From assembly GCF_001192795.1 (NCBI RefSeq), contig NZ_DF968180.1, positions 124,001 to 188,000 of the forward strand: a stretch of 64,000 nucleotides of DNA, written 5' to 3'. Below the pieces are notes generated by a model, which was not told the DNA's origin, made no database searches, and saw only the letters and a program-made list of their open reading frames with translations. Each line of letters begins with the position of its first letter. The stretch's first letter is position 1. Source of the stretch: Flexilinea flocculi (lineage in GTDB: Bacteria > Chloroflexota > Anaerolineae > Anaerolineales > Anaerolineaceae). Positions 17,983-25,589 of this stretch are shown piece after piece. Made by a program: the position numbers and the translations under genes.

Positions 17983-18887
17983 CTCCGCAAAGAATCACAG
18001 TTCACGTTCCGGCAAGCACTTCGAATATCGGTCCCGGTTTTGACTGCATCGGACTGGCATTGGATATTTGGAATGAGACAGTTTTTTCATTTGACCAGGA
18101 AGGACGAACGATCAACAGCGTCGGGTACAAGCCGGAAATTGAATCAGAGCCTGAAAATAATCTGGTTTTTCAGGCTTTTTCAGAATTTTGCAGACTGCAT
18201 GGCAGTGTACTTCCGGCAAATCTTCATATCGATTGTACAAACCGAATTCCAATTGGAGCCGGTTTGGGTTCCAGCGCTGCCGCAACGCTGACAGGGTTAC
18301 TTGCAGCAAATGCATGGCTTAATGCCAATATTACTGATGAAGATTTGCTCAAAATGGCACTATCGATTGAGGGGCATCCCGACAATTCAGCTCCGGAAAT
18401 ATTTGGCGGTCTCATTGGAATGAGTGCTGATGAAGGTACAGTCTGTACTCATCGTTTCCCGATCGCACCATGGAATACGGTTATTCTGATTCCAAAAATT
18501 AATTTGCCAACGAAAACCGCAAGAAAAATTTTACCGGAGACAATTCTCAGGAAAGATGCTATATTTAATATTGGACATGCGATTTTAGTGATGCAAGCGC
18601 TCGCTGAAGGAAATGAAGCGCTGCTTCAGTTTGCAATGAAAGATCGTCTGCATCAACCATATCGTATTCCTTTGATCACCGGATCGGATGCAATCATTAA
18701 AGCGGCAGAGAATACAGGCGCTGCAGCCGGTTTATCCGGAGCAGGACCTGGCATCATCGCGTTTACAATGTCGGACACGAATTTGCTGCGATCCAGGATG
18801 GCTGCAGCAGCAGAAAGCTTTCATCTGAAAATGGAAATCCTGACTCCTAAGATTTCTTGTTCCGGTGCATACATCACGATTGAATAA
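17979..18887 (+). CDS. thrB: Homoserine kinase
   Basis: GHMP-family kinase that makes O-phosphohomoserine, the substrate of the coupled threonine synthase. Seen: N-terminal VHVPASTSNIGPGFDCIGLA, the ATP-binding motif IPIGAGLGSSAAA, the mid-protein IEGHPDNSAPEIFGG, and the C-terminal GLSGAGPGIIAF. Length 302 is typical. The start overlaps the thrC stop (ATGA) and the next gene begins 17 bases after its stop. Confidence 0.95.
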   Translation: MTPQRITVHVPASTSNIGPGFDCIGLALDIWNETVFSFDQEGRTINSVGYKPEIESEPENNLVFQAFSEFCRLHGSVLPANLHIDCTNRIPIGAGLGSSAAATLTGLLAANAWLNANITDEDLLKMALSIEGHPDNSAPEIFGGLIGMSADEGTVCTHRFPIAPWNTVILIPKINLPTKTARKILPETILRKDAIFNIGHAILVMQALAEGNEALLQFAMKDRLHQPYRIPLITGSDAIIKAAENTGAAAGLSGAGPGIIAFTMSDTNLLRSRMAAAAESFHLKMEILTPKISCSGAYITIE

Positions 18888-18904
18888 ATCTTTTCGGAGG
18901 ATCT

Positions 18905-19525
18905 ATGAAAAAAACAATGCTCATTCTTTTTGCCGGGTTGATTCTATTTGCAGGTTGTTCTAAACAATCATCCACTGATCCGATCCAATCGTTGGAGAAA
19001 GCTACAATCAGTCCGGAACGAGCGTTAATGTTTGAGGCGACAAAACAGGTATGGGAATCCAACCAGGTACCGCTTGAGACAATGTCCGATCAAACGATAT
19101 CCACAGAGGGAAATCCACCTGTGCTGGTTTCAGAACAAATCCCAAAGAATGAACCGATCGATTTCGAATCAGGTGTTCTTCCGGAAACCTATATCCTTCA
19201 ATTTGGTGAAACGCCAAAATGCATTGCCAGAAGATACAATCTGAACTGGGCAGCCCTTTATTCTCTCAATCAAATTACATTTGAAAACGAAAATAATATT
19301 TCTTATGGTACGGTTCTAAAAATTCCAAAGAATACTGAGTGGAATGCTGCTCAGGGACCGAGATCCACCTCCGTTCATCCGACAATGTATACCGTACAGC
19401 AAGGTGACACTTTTAACAGCATCGCATGCATTTTCGGCGATGTTACGCCGGAAGCAATTGCAAAAAAGAATTCATTGAACCTGAATGAAGCCATTCTTCC
19501 GGGATTGAATCTGCAGATTCCCTGA
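18905..19525 (+). CDS. Lipoprotein with two LysM domains
   Basis: Secreted, lipid-anchored peptidoglycan-binding protein. The signal peptide ends in a lipobox (LILFAGC, acylated Cys about residue 18). After a linker of about 75 residues come two LysM domains: YILQFGETPKCIARRYNL with KIPKN at its end (about residues 95-140) and YTVQQGDTFNSIACIFG with NLQIP (about 160-206). There is no catalytic domain, so it probably only anchors or organises at the cell wall. The ATG follows TCGGAGGATCT, a strong ribosome binding site. It sits between thrB and the transglycosylase gene with gaps of 17 and 10 bases, yet has no obvious functional tie to them. Confidence 0.9.
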   Translation: MKKTMLILFAGLILFAGCSKQSSTDPIQSLEKATISPERALMFEATKQVWESNQVPLETMSDQTISTEGNPPVLVSEQIPKNEPIDFESGVLPETYILQFGETPKCIARRYNLNWAALYSLNQITFENENNISYGTVLKIPKNTEWNAAQGPRSTSVHPTMYTVQQGDTFNSIACIFGDVTPEAIAKKNSLNLNEAILPGLNLQIP

Positions 19526-19535
19526 TGCGAGTTGG

Positions 19536-20645
19536 ATGACAATCACAAATTCTTCCAATTCCTGGATCGATCTCCCGCATGGGAGATTACAGTATCCGGT
19601 TTACCTACCAGACGCAACCTACGGGATGGTCCGCAGTGTTGATGCTGCTGATCTGGAAAATGTGTCAGTCCAAGGTTTGGTGATGAACACGTTCCATCTC
19701 ATGCAGAAACCAGGCAGCCTGACGGTTCAATCGCTGCATGGCATGCACGAGATGAGTGGATGGACCAAACCAATTGTGACCGATTCAGGTGGTTTTCAAG
19801 CCTATTCACTGATTCATGAAAACGAAAAATTCGGGAAAATAACAGACCGTGGAATTACGATTATCCCGGAAAATTCAACCCATAAGTTACAACTTACTCC
19901 AGAAAAAACGGTTCAGCTTCAGATGGCATTTGGAACCGATATTGTCATATGTCTGGATGAATGCACCCATGCTGAAGCCTCTGACAGTGATCAGGTATTA
20001 TCGGTGAATCGCACGCTTGCCTGGGCATCTCGCTGCAAAAAAGAATTCTTACGCTTGAAACAGCAGGTCTCGAAAAGCGAAGCTATTCAGCCAAAAATTT
20101 TCGGTGTCATCCAGGGAGGCGGATCGTTTGAATTACGGAAACGCTGTGCCGAAGAACTGCTGGAAATCGGATTTGACGGCTTTGGTTTTGGCGGCTGGCC
20201 TTTAGACAGCGAGGGAAACCTTTTATTTGATATCCTGCAATATACCCGGGAATTGATTCCGCCAGAATTTCCAATTCATGCCCTGGGAATCGGACATCCT
20301 GAAAATGTCGTTCGCTGTGTCAACCTTGGATATGACATCTTTGACTGTGCGATGCCAACACGCGATGCCAGGCATGGTCGTTTATATGCCTTCCGTGAAG
20401 AGTACCCTTCCTTTGACGGGAAATGGCTCCAATACCACTACATCAGCGACGAACAATATATCCGCTCCTCTCAACCGGTTTCGCCAGGTTGTGACTGTCT
20501 GACCTGCACGCGCTATTCCATGGGTTATCTGCGCCACCTTTTTAAAATGGGAGATACGCTGTTCCCTCGCCTGGCGACGATCCACAACATCCGAATTCTG
20601 ACACGATTAACGGAGCTTCTGCGGGAAGAAAAATATGGAAAATGA
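19536..20645 (+). CDS. tgt: tRNA-guanine transglycosylase family protein
   Basis: Base-exchange enzyme of the TGT family, which inserts a 7-deazaguanine into tRNA. Key residues are present: TDSGGFQAYS (general acid Asp), CLDECTHAEA, nucleophile Asp in IFDCAMPTRDARHG, and the zinc site CDCLTC with a later His in RLATIHNIR. Length 369 is normal. The substrate loop is atypical: where bacterial enzymes have GGLAVGE this protein reads GFGGWPLD. The accepted base (preQ1, queuine or another) is therefore uncertain. The gene overlaps the next one by 11 bases and lies in an operon with three rRNA methyltransferase homologues, pointing to an RNA-modification role. Confidence 0.85.
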   Translation: MTITNSSNSWIDLPHGRLQYPVYLPDATYGMVRSVDAADLENVSVQGLVMNTFHLMQKPGSLTVQSLHGMHEMSGWTKPIVTDSGGFQAYSLIHENEKFGKITDRGITIIPENSTHKLQLTPEKTVQLQMAFGTDIVICLDECTHAEASDSDQVLSVNRTLAWASRCKKEFLRLKQQVSKSEAIQPKIFGVIQGGGSFELRKRCAEELLEIGFDGFGFGGWPLDSEGNLLFDILQYTRELIPPEFPIHALGIGHPENVVRCVNLGYDIFDCAMPTRDARHGRLYAFREEYPSFDGKWLQYHYISDEQYIRSSQPVSPGCDCLTCTRYSMGYLRHLFKMGDTLFPRLATIHNIRILTRLTELLREEKYGK

Positions 20646-21444
20646 CTTCAATCCCGAAGAATTAATCGCAGAAATTCATAAAGGTCGCAATTTTCGGAGT
20701 ATGGATCAGCAACTGACCAGGCAGCTCATCGTCCGAGAGATGCATTCCTCGAATAATCGCAAGGAGATCGTCAAGAATGTCAAATCCAAGCTGTATCAGA
20801 TCGCATCAGCTTTTCGAAATGAGAAGATTGAAGACCCGAAGCTATTCGATTCATTCGCAGATCAAACCTGGCAAGATCAGGAAGCCGTCAAAGAACAATG
20901 CCTCCGTCTGATGAAGAATCATGCCTCTACGCGGGAACGCATGCCCATCCTCGAAGAGTTTTACCGCACGATTTTCTCCAATCTGCCGCCTATCGATTCG
21001 GTATTGGATCTGGCCTGCGGTCTGAATCCGCTTTCCATTCCGTGGATGCCATTGGAAAAAAACTTTTCCTATGAAGCGTACGATGTCTTTCAGGATTTGA
21101 TGGATCTGATTAATGCATTTTTCCATCGTTTTCAGATCCATGGAATGGCAACGCAGATGAATCTATTGGAGAATTATCCCAGAAAACAGGCAGCTTTGAC
21201 ACTGCTCCTGAAAACGATTCCCTGTCTGGAACAAGTTGATAAAAATGCCGGTAAAAAAATTTTGTCTCAGATCGAATCCAAATTTGCAGTAATCAGTTTT
21301 CCCGCCCATAGCTTAAGCGGAAAAAACAAGGGAATGCCAAAAAATTACGAATCACATTTTCTTGAAATCTGCAACCCGGATGTTTGGGAGATTCAAAAAA
21401 TCCTTTTTCCATCTGAACTGGTTTTTCTGATAAAAAGAAAATGA
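20635..21444 (+). CDS. Arm/Kgm-type 16S rRNA (guanine-1405-N7) methyltransferase homologue 1
   Basis: SAM-dependent methyltransferase resembling the ArmA/Rmt/Kgm family that methylates G1405 in helix 44 of 16S rRNA and blocks 4,6-disubstituted aminoglycosides. Family landmarks are intact in order: helical N-terminal domain with VKSKLYQIASAF, NHASTRERMPILEEFY, SAM motif SVLDLACGLNPLSIPW, YEAYDV, LLLKTIPCLEQVDKNAG (the conserved Lys of the active site), and VISFPAHSLSGKNKGM. Length 269 matches ArmA and Rmt. It overlaps the tgt stop by 11 bases and the next homologue by four (ATGA). Base composition is like its neighbours, so recent transfer is not evident. Target site is inferred from homology. 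Confidence 0.85.
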   Translation: MENDFNPEELIAEIHKGRNFRSMDQQLTRQLIVREMHSSNNRKEIVKNVKSKLYQIASAFRNEKIEDPKLFDSFADQTWQDQEAVKEQCLRLMKNHASTRERMPILEEFYRTIFSNLPPIDSVLDLACGLNPLSIPWMPLEKNFSYEAYDVFQDLMDLINAFFHRFQIHGMATQMNLLENYPRKQAALTLLLKTIPCLEQVDKNAGKKILSQIESKFAVISFPAHSLSGKNKGMPKNYESHFLEICNPDVWEIQKILFPSELVFLIKRK

Positions 21445-22283
21445 GTGTCGATCGTCCATCCACATTCACCTTCGATATTGAAGAGATACAAAAGACCGTC
21501 ATCCGGAAAATTCTGCGATCCAGGAAATATCAGGCGCTTGATATTCCTGAAGACACCATTATGCAGCTATGGCAGCAGGAATCATCCAAAACAAAAAACT
21601 GGAAAGAGGCTGAAAAAAACGTCCGCGAAAAATTGCATCAGATTATCGCACCGTATTTGGGCGATCCGGACTATTCTTTGGCAGAACAGCAGCTGCTGGA
21701 AGCTTGTCAAAACGGGGAAGCAGCCGTGCAAAACTGGTGTAAAGATATGCTGCTGAGCCATTCATCGTCCAAAGAGCGTATGCCGCATATGGATGTTTTT
21801 TATCAAAAATTGTTTGAAAAAATCGGCAGACCACAAAGCATTCAGGATTTAGCTTGTGCCATGAATCCTTTTGCGTTTCCCTGGATGAACTTGCCAAAAA
21901 GCACGGTTTATTATGCGTATGATCTGCATCATCCTCGAATCAATCTGATCAATCGATTTTTTGGAATTCAAAGACTCCAATCGTTGGCAAAAGTCCAGGA
22001 TATCCTGATCAACACACCGGAGATTCACACAGATGCCGCTTTCTTTTTTAAAGAAGCGCACCGATTTGAAGCACGCAGCAAAGGCTGCTGCAGAGATTTC
22101 TTTCGGCGAATCCAAACTGACTGGCTGGTTGTTACACTGCCTGCAGAAAACTTGACCGGTCAACATGGTATGCGAGATCGGCAACGGCGATTAATGGATA
22201 AGGCGATTGAAGGAAGCGGATGGGATATGGTTGAATTCGAAATAGAAACAGAAATGGTTTTTTGTATTCACAAATATGGCTAA
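21441..22283 (+). CDS. Arm/Kgm-type rRNA methyltransferase homologue 2, diverged
   Basis: Second, divergent member of the same family in tandem. Recognisable parts: ILRSRKYQALDIPEDTI, VREKLHQIIAPYLG, SHSSSKERMPHMDVFYQKLF, and the SAM region SIQDLACAMNPFAFPW. The SAM motif differs from homologue 1 (LACAMNP instead of LACGLNP, and Gln for Leu before the Asp). The segment equivalent to LLLKTIPCLEQ reads FFFKEAHRFEAR, and the FPxxSLSGKxKGM segment is LPAENLTGQHGM. It may have a different site, weaker activity or a non-catalytic partner role. Length 280. It overlaps both neighbours (4 and 8 bases), so all are translated together. Confidence 0.75.
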   Translation: MSVDRPSTFTFDIEEIQKTVIRKILRSRKYQALDIPEDTIMQLWQQESSKTKNWKEAEKNVREKLHQIIAPYLGDPDYSLAEQQLLEACQNGEAAVQNWCKDMLLSHSSSKERMPHMDVFYQKLFEKIGRPQSIQDLACAMNPFAFPWMNLPKSTVYYAYDLHHPRINLINRFFGIQRLQSLAKVQDILINTPEIHTDAAFFFKEAHRFEARSKGCCRDFFRRIQTDWLVVTLPAENLTGQHGMRDRQRRLMDKAIEGSGWDMVEFEIETEMVFCIHKYG

Positions 22284-23760
22284 AAAGCAATTACGAAATA
22301 ATCAAGATCATGAAAATCCCAGACAGGATGCGTTGGATGCAGCGTGGGAGAAATTTCGCCCATTCATTCCGGAGGCCGAACTTTCCGCGATGGAATCTGC
22401 ACTCAGCAAACCACTGGATCGCGCTTTTCGCCTGAATCCTCTGAAATTGGATCGACAAGAGGTAGAGATACTCGCGAAACGGTATGGTTGGACGCTGGAA
22501 CAAGTCCCCTTCTGCCCGGACGGTTTTCGGGTTAGAACATACCAAACATCTCCCAGTCTGACGCGGGAACACCAGATCGGTCAGTATTACATTCAGGACA
22601 CGGCTTCCATGCTGCCAGTTTCCTTATTTGATACGCGGTTGATGGAGTCCCGCCCGTTGATACTTGACATGGCAGCATCACCGGGAGGAAAAACCACCCA
22701 CCTGGTTGCCCGCAGTCTCGACCAGGGTCTCATCATGGCAAATGATTCAAGCCTTTCCAGAATCAGCGCGTTAAAAACTGTTCTGAAAAATTGGGGAAGT
22801 CTGAACCATTTCATTACCAATTTCCCGGGAGAAAATTTCGGTTTATGGTACCCGGACACATTTGATTTCATCCTGCTGGATGCTCCTTGCAGTATGCAAA
22901 GCCTGGTTTCCATCGATTCTCACCCTATGCGGCCAATTACAGAGCGAGAAGAAAAAGCGCTGGCACAAAGACAGACTGCTTTGTTGGATTCTGCCATCCA
23001 TGCATTAAAGCCAGGCGGACAGCTTGTTTATTCTACCTGTACATTATCACCTTATGAAGATGAAGCTGTTGTGAACCAGATTCTACAAAAATATGGCTCA
23101 AAAATCAGCGTTGCCAATGCGCAGGAAAAGCTTCCTTATCCTGCTCCGGGTTTAACCACAGACGGTATCCAAACATTTGATCCGTCTTTAACTGGCAGCA
23201 TCCGATTATGGCCACATCGATACGAAACCGCAGGTTTTTTTGCTGCATTGATTTGCAAGCAGGATTCTTTCGGTGATCAAAGATCAGAAACTCCATTTCG
23301 ATCCTGGGAAAAAAGCGGATTTACTGAAATGAATGTAGCCACGCAAGAAAAAATTGATACTTTTTTTAAAGAACAGTTCGGATTCTTGTTGAAACCTGTG
23401 TTGGAAAAATATGATTGTTCCCTGTGGCAGCGTGAGAATGAAGTTTGGGCATTATCCAATCGTTATTTCACCGAATTTTCTTCGCTTCCCTGTAAATCTG
23501 CCGGGATGAAAATCGCCTCGCTCACAGTCTCCGGCTTGATTCCGGACAATGATTGGATAAGTCGATTTTTCAAAGAAATGAAAAAAAACCGCTTTCTATT
23601 GGATGAAACTCAGACAGCTCGCTGGCTCCATGGAGAGGATTTGCCATCTGCAGATGGCAATTTATCAAAAGGGACAATTCTCTTGATGGTTGATGCCTGT
23701 GAGACGTATTTGGGTTGCGGTTTTGTCAGCGCCGGAAGAATTCGAAACCTATCGAAATAG
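22276..23760 (+). CDS. RsmF/NSUN-like rRNA (cytosine-C5) methyltransferase
   Basis: SAM-dependent m5C RNA methyltransferase. Visible: SAM motif LDMAASPGGKTTHL, catalytic motif IV LLDAPCSMQSLV and motif VI YSTCTLSPYEDEAVV (both cysteines present), HRYETAGFFAALI, and a C-terminal RNA-binding extension (about residues 360-494) ending around WLHGEDLP and GFVSAGRIRNLSK, as in RsmF. E. coli RsmF methylates C1407 of 16S rRNA, two bases from G1405, the target of the Arm family encoded just upstream. Orthology to RsmF rather than another NSUN-type enzyme is likely but not proven. The start overlaps the previous gene by 8 bases; the operon ends here. Confidence 0.85.
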   Translation: MAKKQLRNNQDHENPRQDALDAAWEKFRPFIPEAELSAMESALSKPLDRAFRLNPLKLDRQEVEILAKRYGWTLEQVPFCPDGFRVRTYQTSPSLTREHQIGQYYIQDTASMLPVSLFDTRLMESRPLILDMAASPGGKTTHLVARSLDQGLIMANDSSLSRISALKTVLKNWGSLNHFITNFPGENFGLWYPDTFDFILLDAPCSMQSLVSIDSHPMRPITEREEKALAQRQTALLDSAIHALKPGGQLVYSTCTLSPYEDEAVVNQILQKYGSKISVANAQEKLPYPAPGLTTDGIQTFDPSLTGSIRLWPHRYETAGFFAALICKQDSFGDQRSETPFRSWEKSGFTEMNVATQEKIDTFFKEQFGFLLKPVLEKYDCSLWQRENEVWALSNRYFTEFSSLPCKSAGMKIASLTVSGLIPDNDWISRFFKEMKKNRFLLDETQTARWLHGEDLPSADGNLSKGTILLMVDACETYLGCGFVSAGRIRNLSK

Positions 23761-23789
23761 TAAGGATGTTTCTCCCCAGCCGTGTGTCT

Positions 23790-23825
23790 CGCTTTTTCCC
23801 TTTCTGAAAATTCTAAGGAAAAGCG
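23790..23825. terminator. Likely terminator hairpin between convergent rsmF-like and egsA genes
   Basis: CGCTTTTTCCCTT and AAGGAAAAGCG form a stem across 23790-23825. T-runs lie in the arms rather than after them, so termination efficiency is uncertain. Confidence 0.45.
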
Positions 23826-23857
23826 GACAAAGCCAATAACTGTAAGTGAAATTTCTC

Positions 23858-25201
23858 TCAGAAAAGTTCATCGGCAGCAGCTTCCAGCAATCCCATATCC
23901 CATAACAGGCTGCTTGCCATATATTTATTGCGCAAATCTTTTGTCGTTAGGAATGTTCGTTTCAGAATTTCCGGAGATATACCAATTTCCTGTGCGGAAA
24001 TCGGAGCGCCAGCTGTCTGCAGTTGATTGCGTAATTGATTGAGATCTGGAAGATCTGTCTCGATGATTTTAACGATCTCGTCCCAACGCTGAGAAATCGT
24101 TTGAAATCGATTGGCATGTTTTTGCGGATCAAAACGATTCTCTGCTGCCGCCTGTCGAATGATGCTGTCAGCAGCAGATGGAAGAAATTCTCTTATGGAT
24201 TGCTGCCATTTTTGCCAGTCAAATTCTTCCATGCAGGATTGCGCTCTGCTACGGTCTGGTTTCTGTTTTTTTATCAGATCATAAATCCGAATGGAATAGA
24301 TCGTTCCGATCCCGACCTGAATGCCATGTAAATCCGGCATTTTACCGTTTTGAAGCGCCAGCATATCCCAAATATGGGAAAAATAATGGTCAATACCGGA
24401 TGCCGGTCGCGTGGTTTCAGCAAAAGCCATGGCGATACCGGACATTACCAGTCCTTCCATGATATTCGCAATTGCCTGAGGGTCCCGGTTCATCAAACCG
24501 GATGATGAAGAAAGACACTTGTAAGCGGAATTCCGCATCAATGAAGCCACATTTTCGCAATAAAACTCTTCATTGATCAAGTTGGATAAGCGCCATTCAA
24601 GAAGTGCATTCGGTTTGGCAGCCATATCTCCTAGCCCGGCTTGCAGCATTCTGGTCGGAGCGTTGCATAACACATCCAAATCTCCGATAATCGCAACCGG
24701 ACAGACACCTGGTACAGTCGATTTCAAACCGCTTACAACGTTGGAACAGGTTGGGGAAGCGAAGCCGTCCATCGAAGGAGCTGTGGCAACCGTGATCAAA
24801 GGGTTGCCGCTTAATCGGGCAATGATTTTGCTGATATCCCCGATAGAACCGGATCCAACTGCCAGGATTCCGTCACAGGTTGTATCGTATGCCATGGCAG
24901 CTAATCCGACTGCACTTTCATCCGATTCCGGCCTCTCAACTTGAAATATGTATTTTGCATAAGGAATATGGGATGCAGACAGGATTTCACTGATATCTCG
25001 GCCTGCCGCTTCATACGTGCATAAATCTGCAACCAGAAACGGCTTTGTGATGCCCGTTTTGTGAAGCATTGCTGGCAATCGGCTGATTGCTCCTTGAGCA
25101 ATATCCACATATCGCAGATTCACGCGATGTACTTTGCCGCAGGAACAGACAAAACCTTCGGGATTTAAAAGATCGGAAATTGTGCTGGAAGAAAAATTCA
25201 A
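23858..25201 (-). CDS. egsA: Glycerol-1-phosphate dehydrogenase (AraM/EgsA family)
   Basis: NAD(P)H-dependent, metal-dependent dehydrogenase that reduces dihydroxyacetone phosphate to sn-glycerol-1-phosphate, the archaeal-type glycerol backbone. Family motifs: N-terminal CSCGKVH, nucleotide site GILAVGSGSIGDISK, TAPSMDGFASPTC, AGLGDMAAKPNALLEWRLS, and the metal ligands in SGIDHYFSHIWDM and DLHGIQVGIGT. Length 447 is within the bacterial AraM range. In Bacillus the product feeds a prenylglyceryl phosphate made with PcrB; no partner gene is seen here. It is monocistronic and divergent from the AmmeMemoRadiSam genes. Confidence 0.88.
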   Translation of the reverse strand: MNFSSSTISDLLNPEGFVCSCGKVHRVNLRYVDIAQGAISRLPAMLHKTGITKPFLVADLCTYEAAGRDISEILSASHIPYAKYIFQVERPESDESAVGLAAMAYDTTCDGILAVGSGSIGDISKIIARLSGNPLITVATAPSMDGFASPTCSNVVSGLKSTVPGVCPVAIIGDLDVLCNAPTRMLQAGLGDMAAKPNALLEWRLSNLINEEFYCENVASLMRNSAYKCLSSSSGLMNRDPQAIANIMEGLVMSGIAMAFAETTRPASGIDHYFSHIWDMLALQNGKMPDLHGIQVGIGTIYSIRIYDLIKKQKPDRSRAQSCMEEFDWQKWQQSIREFLPSAADSIIRQAAAENRFDPQKHANRFQTISQRWDEIVKIIETDLPDLNQLRNQLQTAGAPISAQEIGISPEILKRTFLTTKDLRNKYMASSLLWDMGLLEAAADELF

Positions 25202-25411
25202 AATAAAGACTCCTGTTGCTTAGGATTTTGTAATTTCTGTTGCGTCAGAAAAAATATGGGAAAAACCAGCAATTTTTGATCCTTCCACGATTTCGAAACA
25301 CTGACCAGCAATAATTTTGTCGATACAGTTCCTTCTCAAACATTTTTCCAGGAGCGATGTCTGACATTTCATCGACTCTCTCAATTTTAATCGAAAGCGA
25401 TTGAAAAATCG

Positions 25412-25531
25412 TTATTCGAAATATGGACTTGCTATTCGAGTCGATCGGGAAAAACTTGTTGTTGTGATTGTTTGTGCGGAGCCGGAAATCATTACAACAA
25501 CAAAAAATCTTCCCTATATTTCGAATTGCTG
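25412..25531. repeat. Dispersed palindrome with imperfect stem upstream of amrA
   Basis: Left end TTATTCGAAATATGG, arms beginning TTGTTGTTGT (25456) and ending ACAACAACAA (25493-25502) with several mismatches in between, right end ATATTTCGAATTGCTG. The rest of the 388-base gap holds no gene. Confidence 0.75.
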
Positions 25532-25555
25532 GTTCAGTTGACAGCTGTATATAAT
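25526..25555 (+). promoter_or_regulatory. amrA promoter with -35 inside the palindrome end
   Basis: TTGCTG (25526-25531) and TATAAT (25550-25555) are 18 bp apart. The -35 hexamer is the last six bases of the palindrome's right end. It lies 35 bases before the amrA ATG. Confidence 0.65.
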
Positions 25556-25589
25556 TAAAGAAAAGAAGTTTTCCGGAGAAGGAGTCAAC

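Noticed and set aside
25538-25543. TTGACA as the -35 of amrA
   Set aside because: It lies only 6 bp before TATAAT and has no -10 box 16-18 bp downstream.
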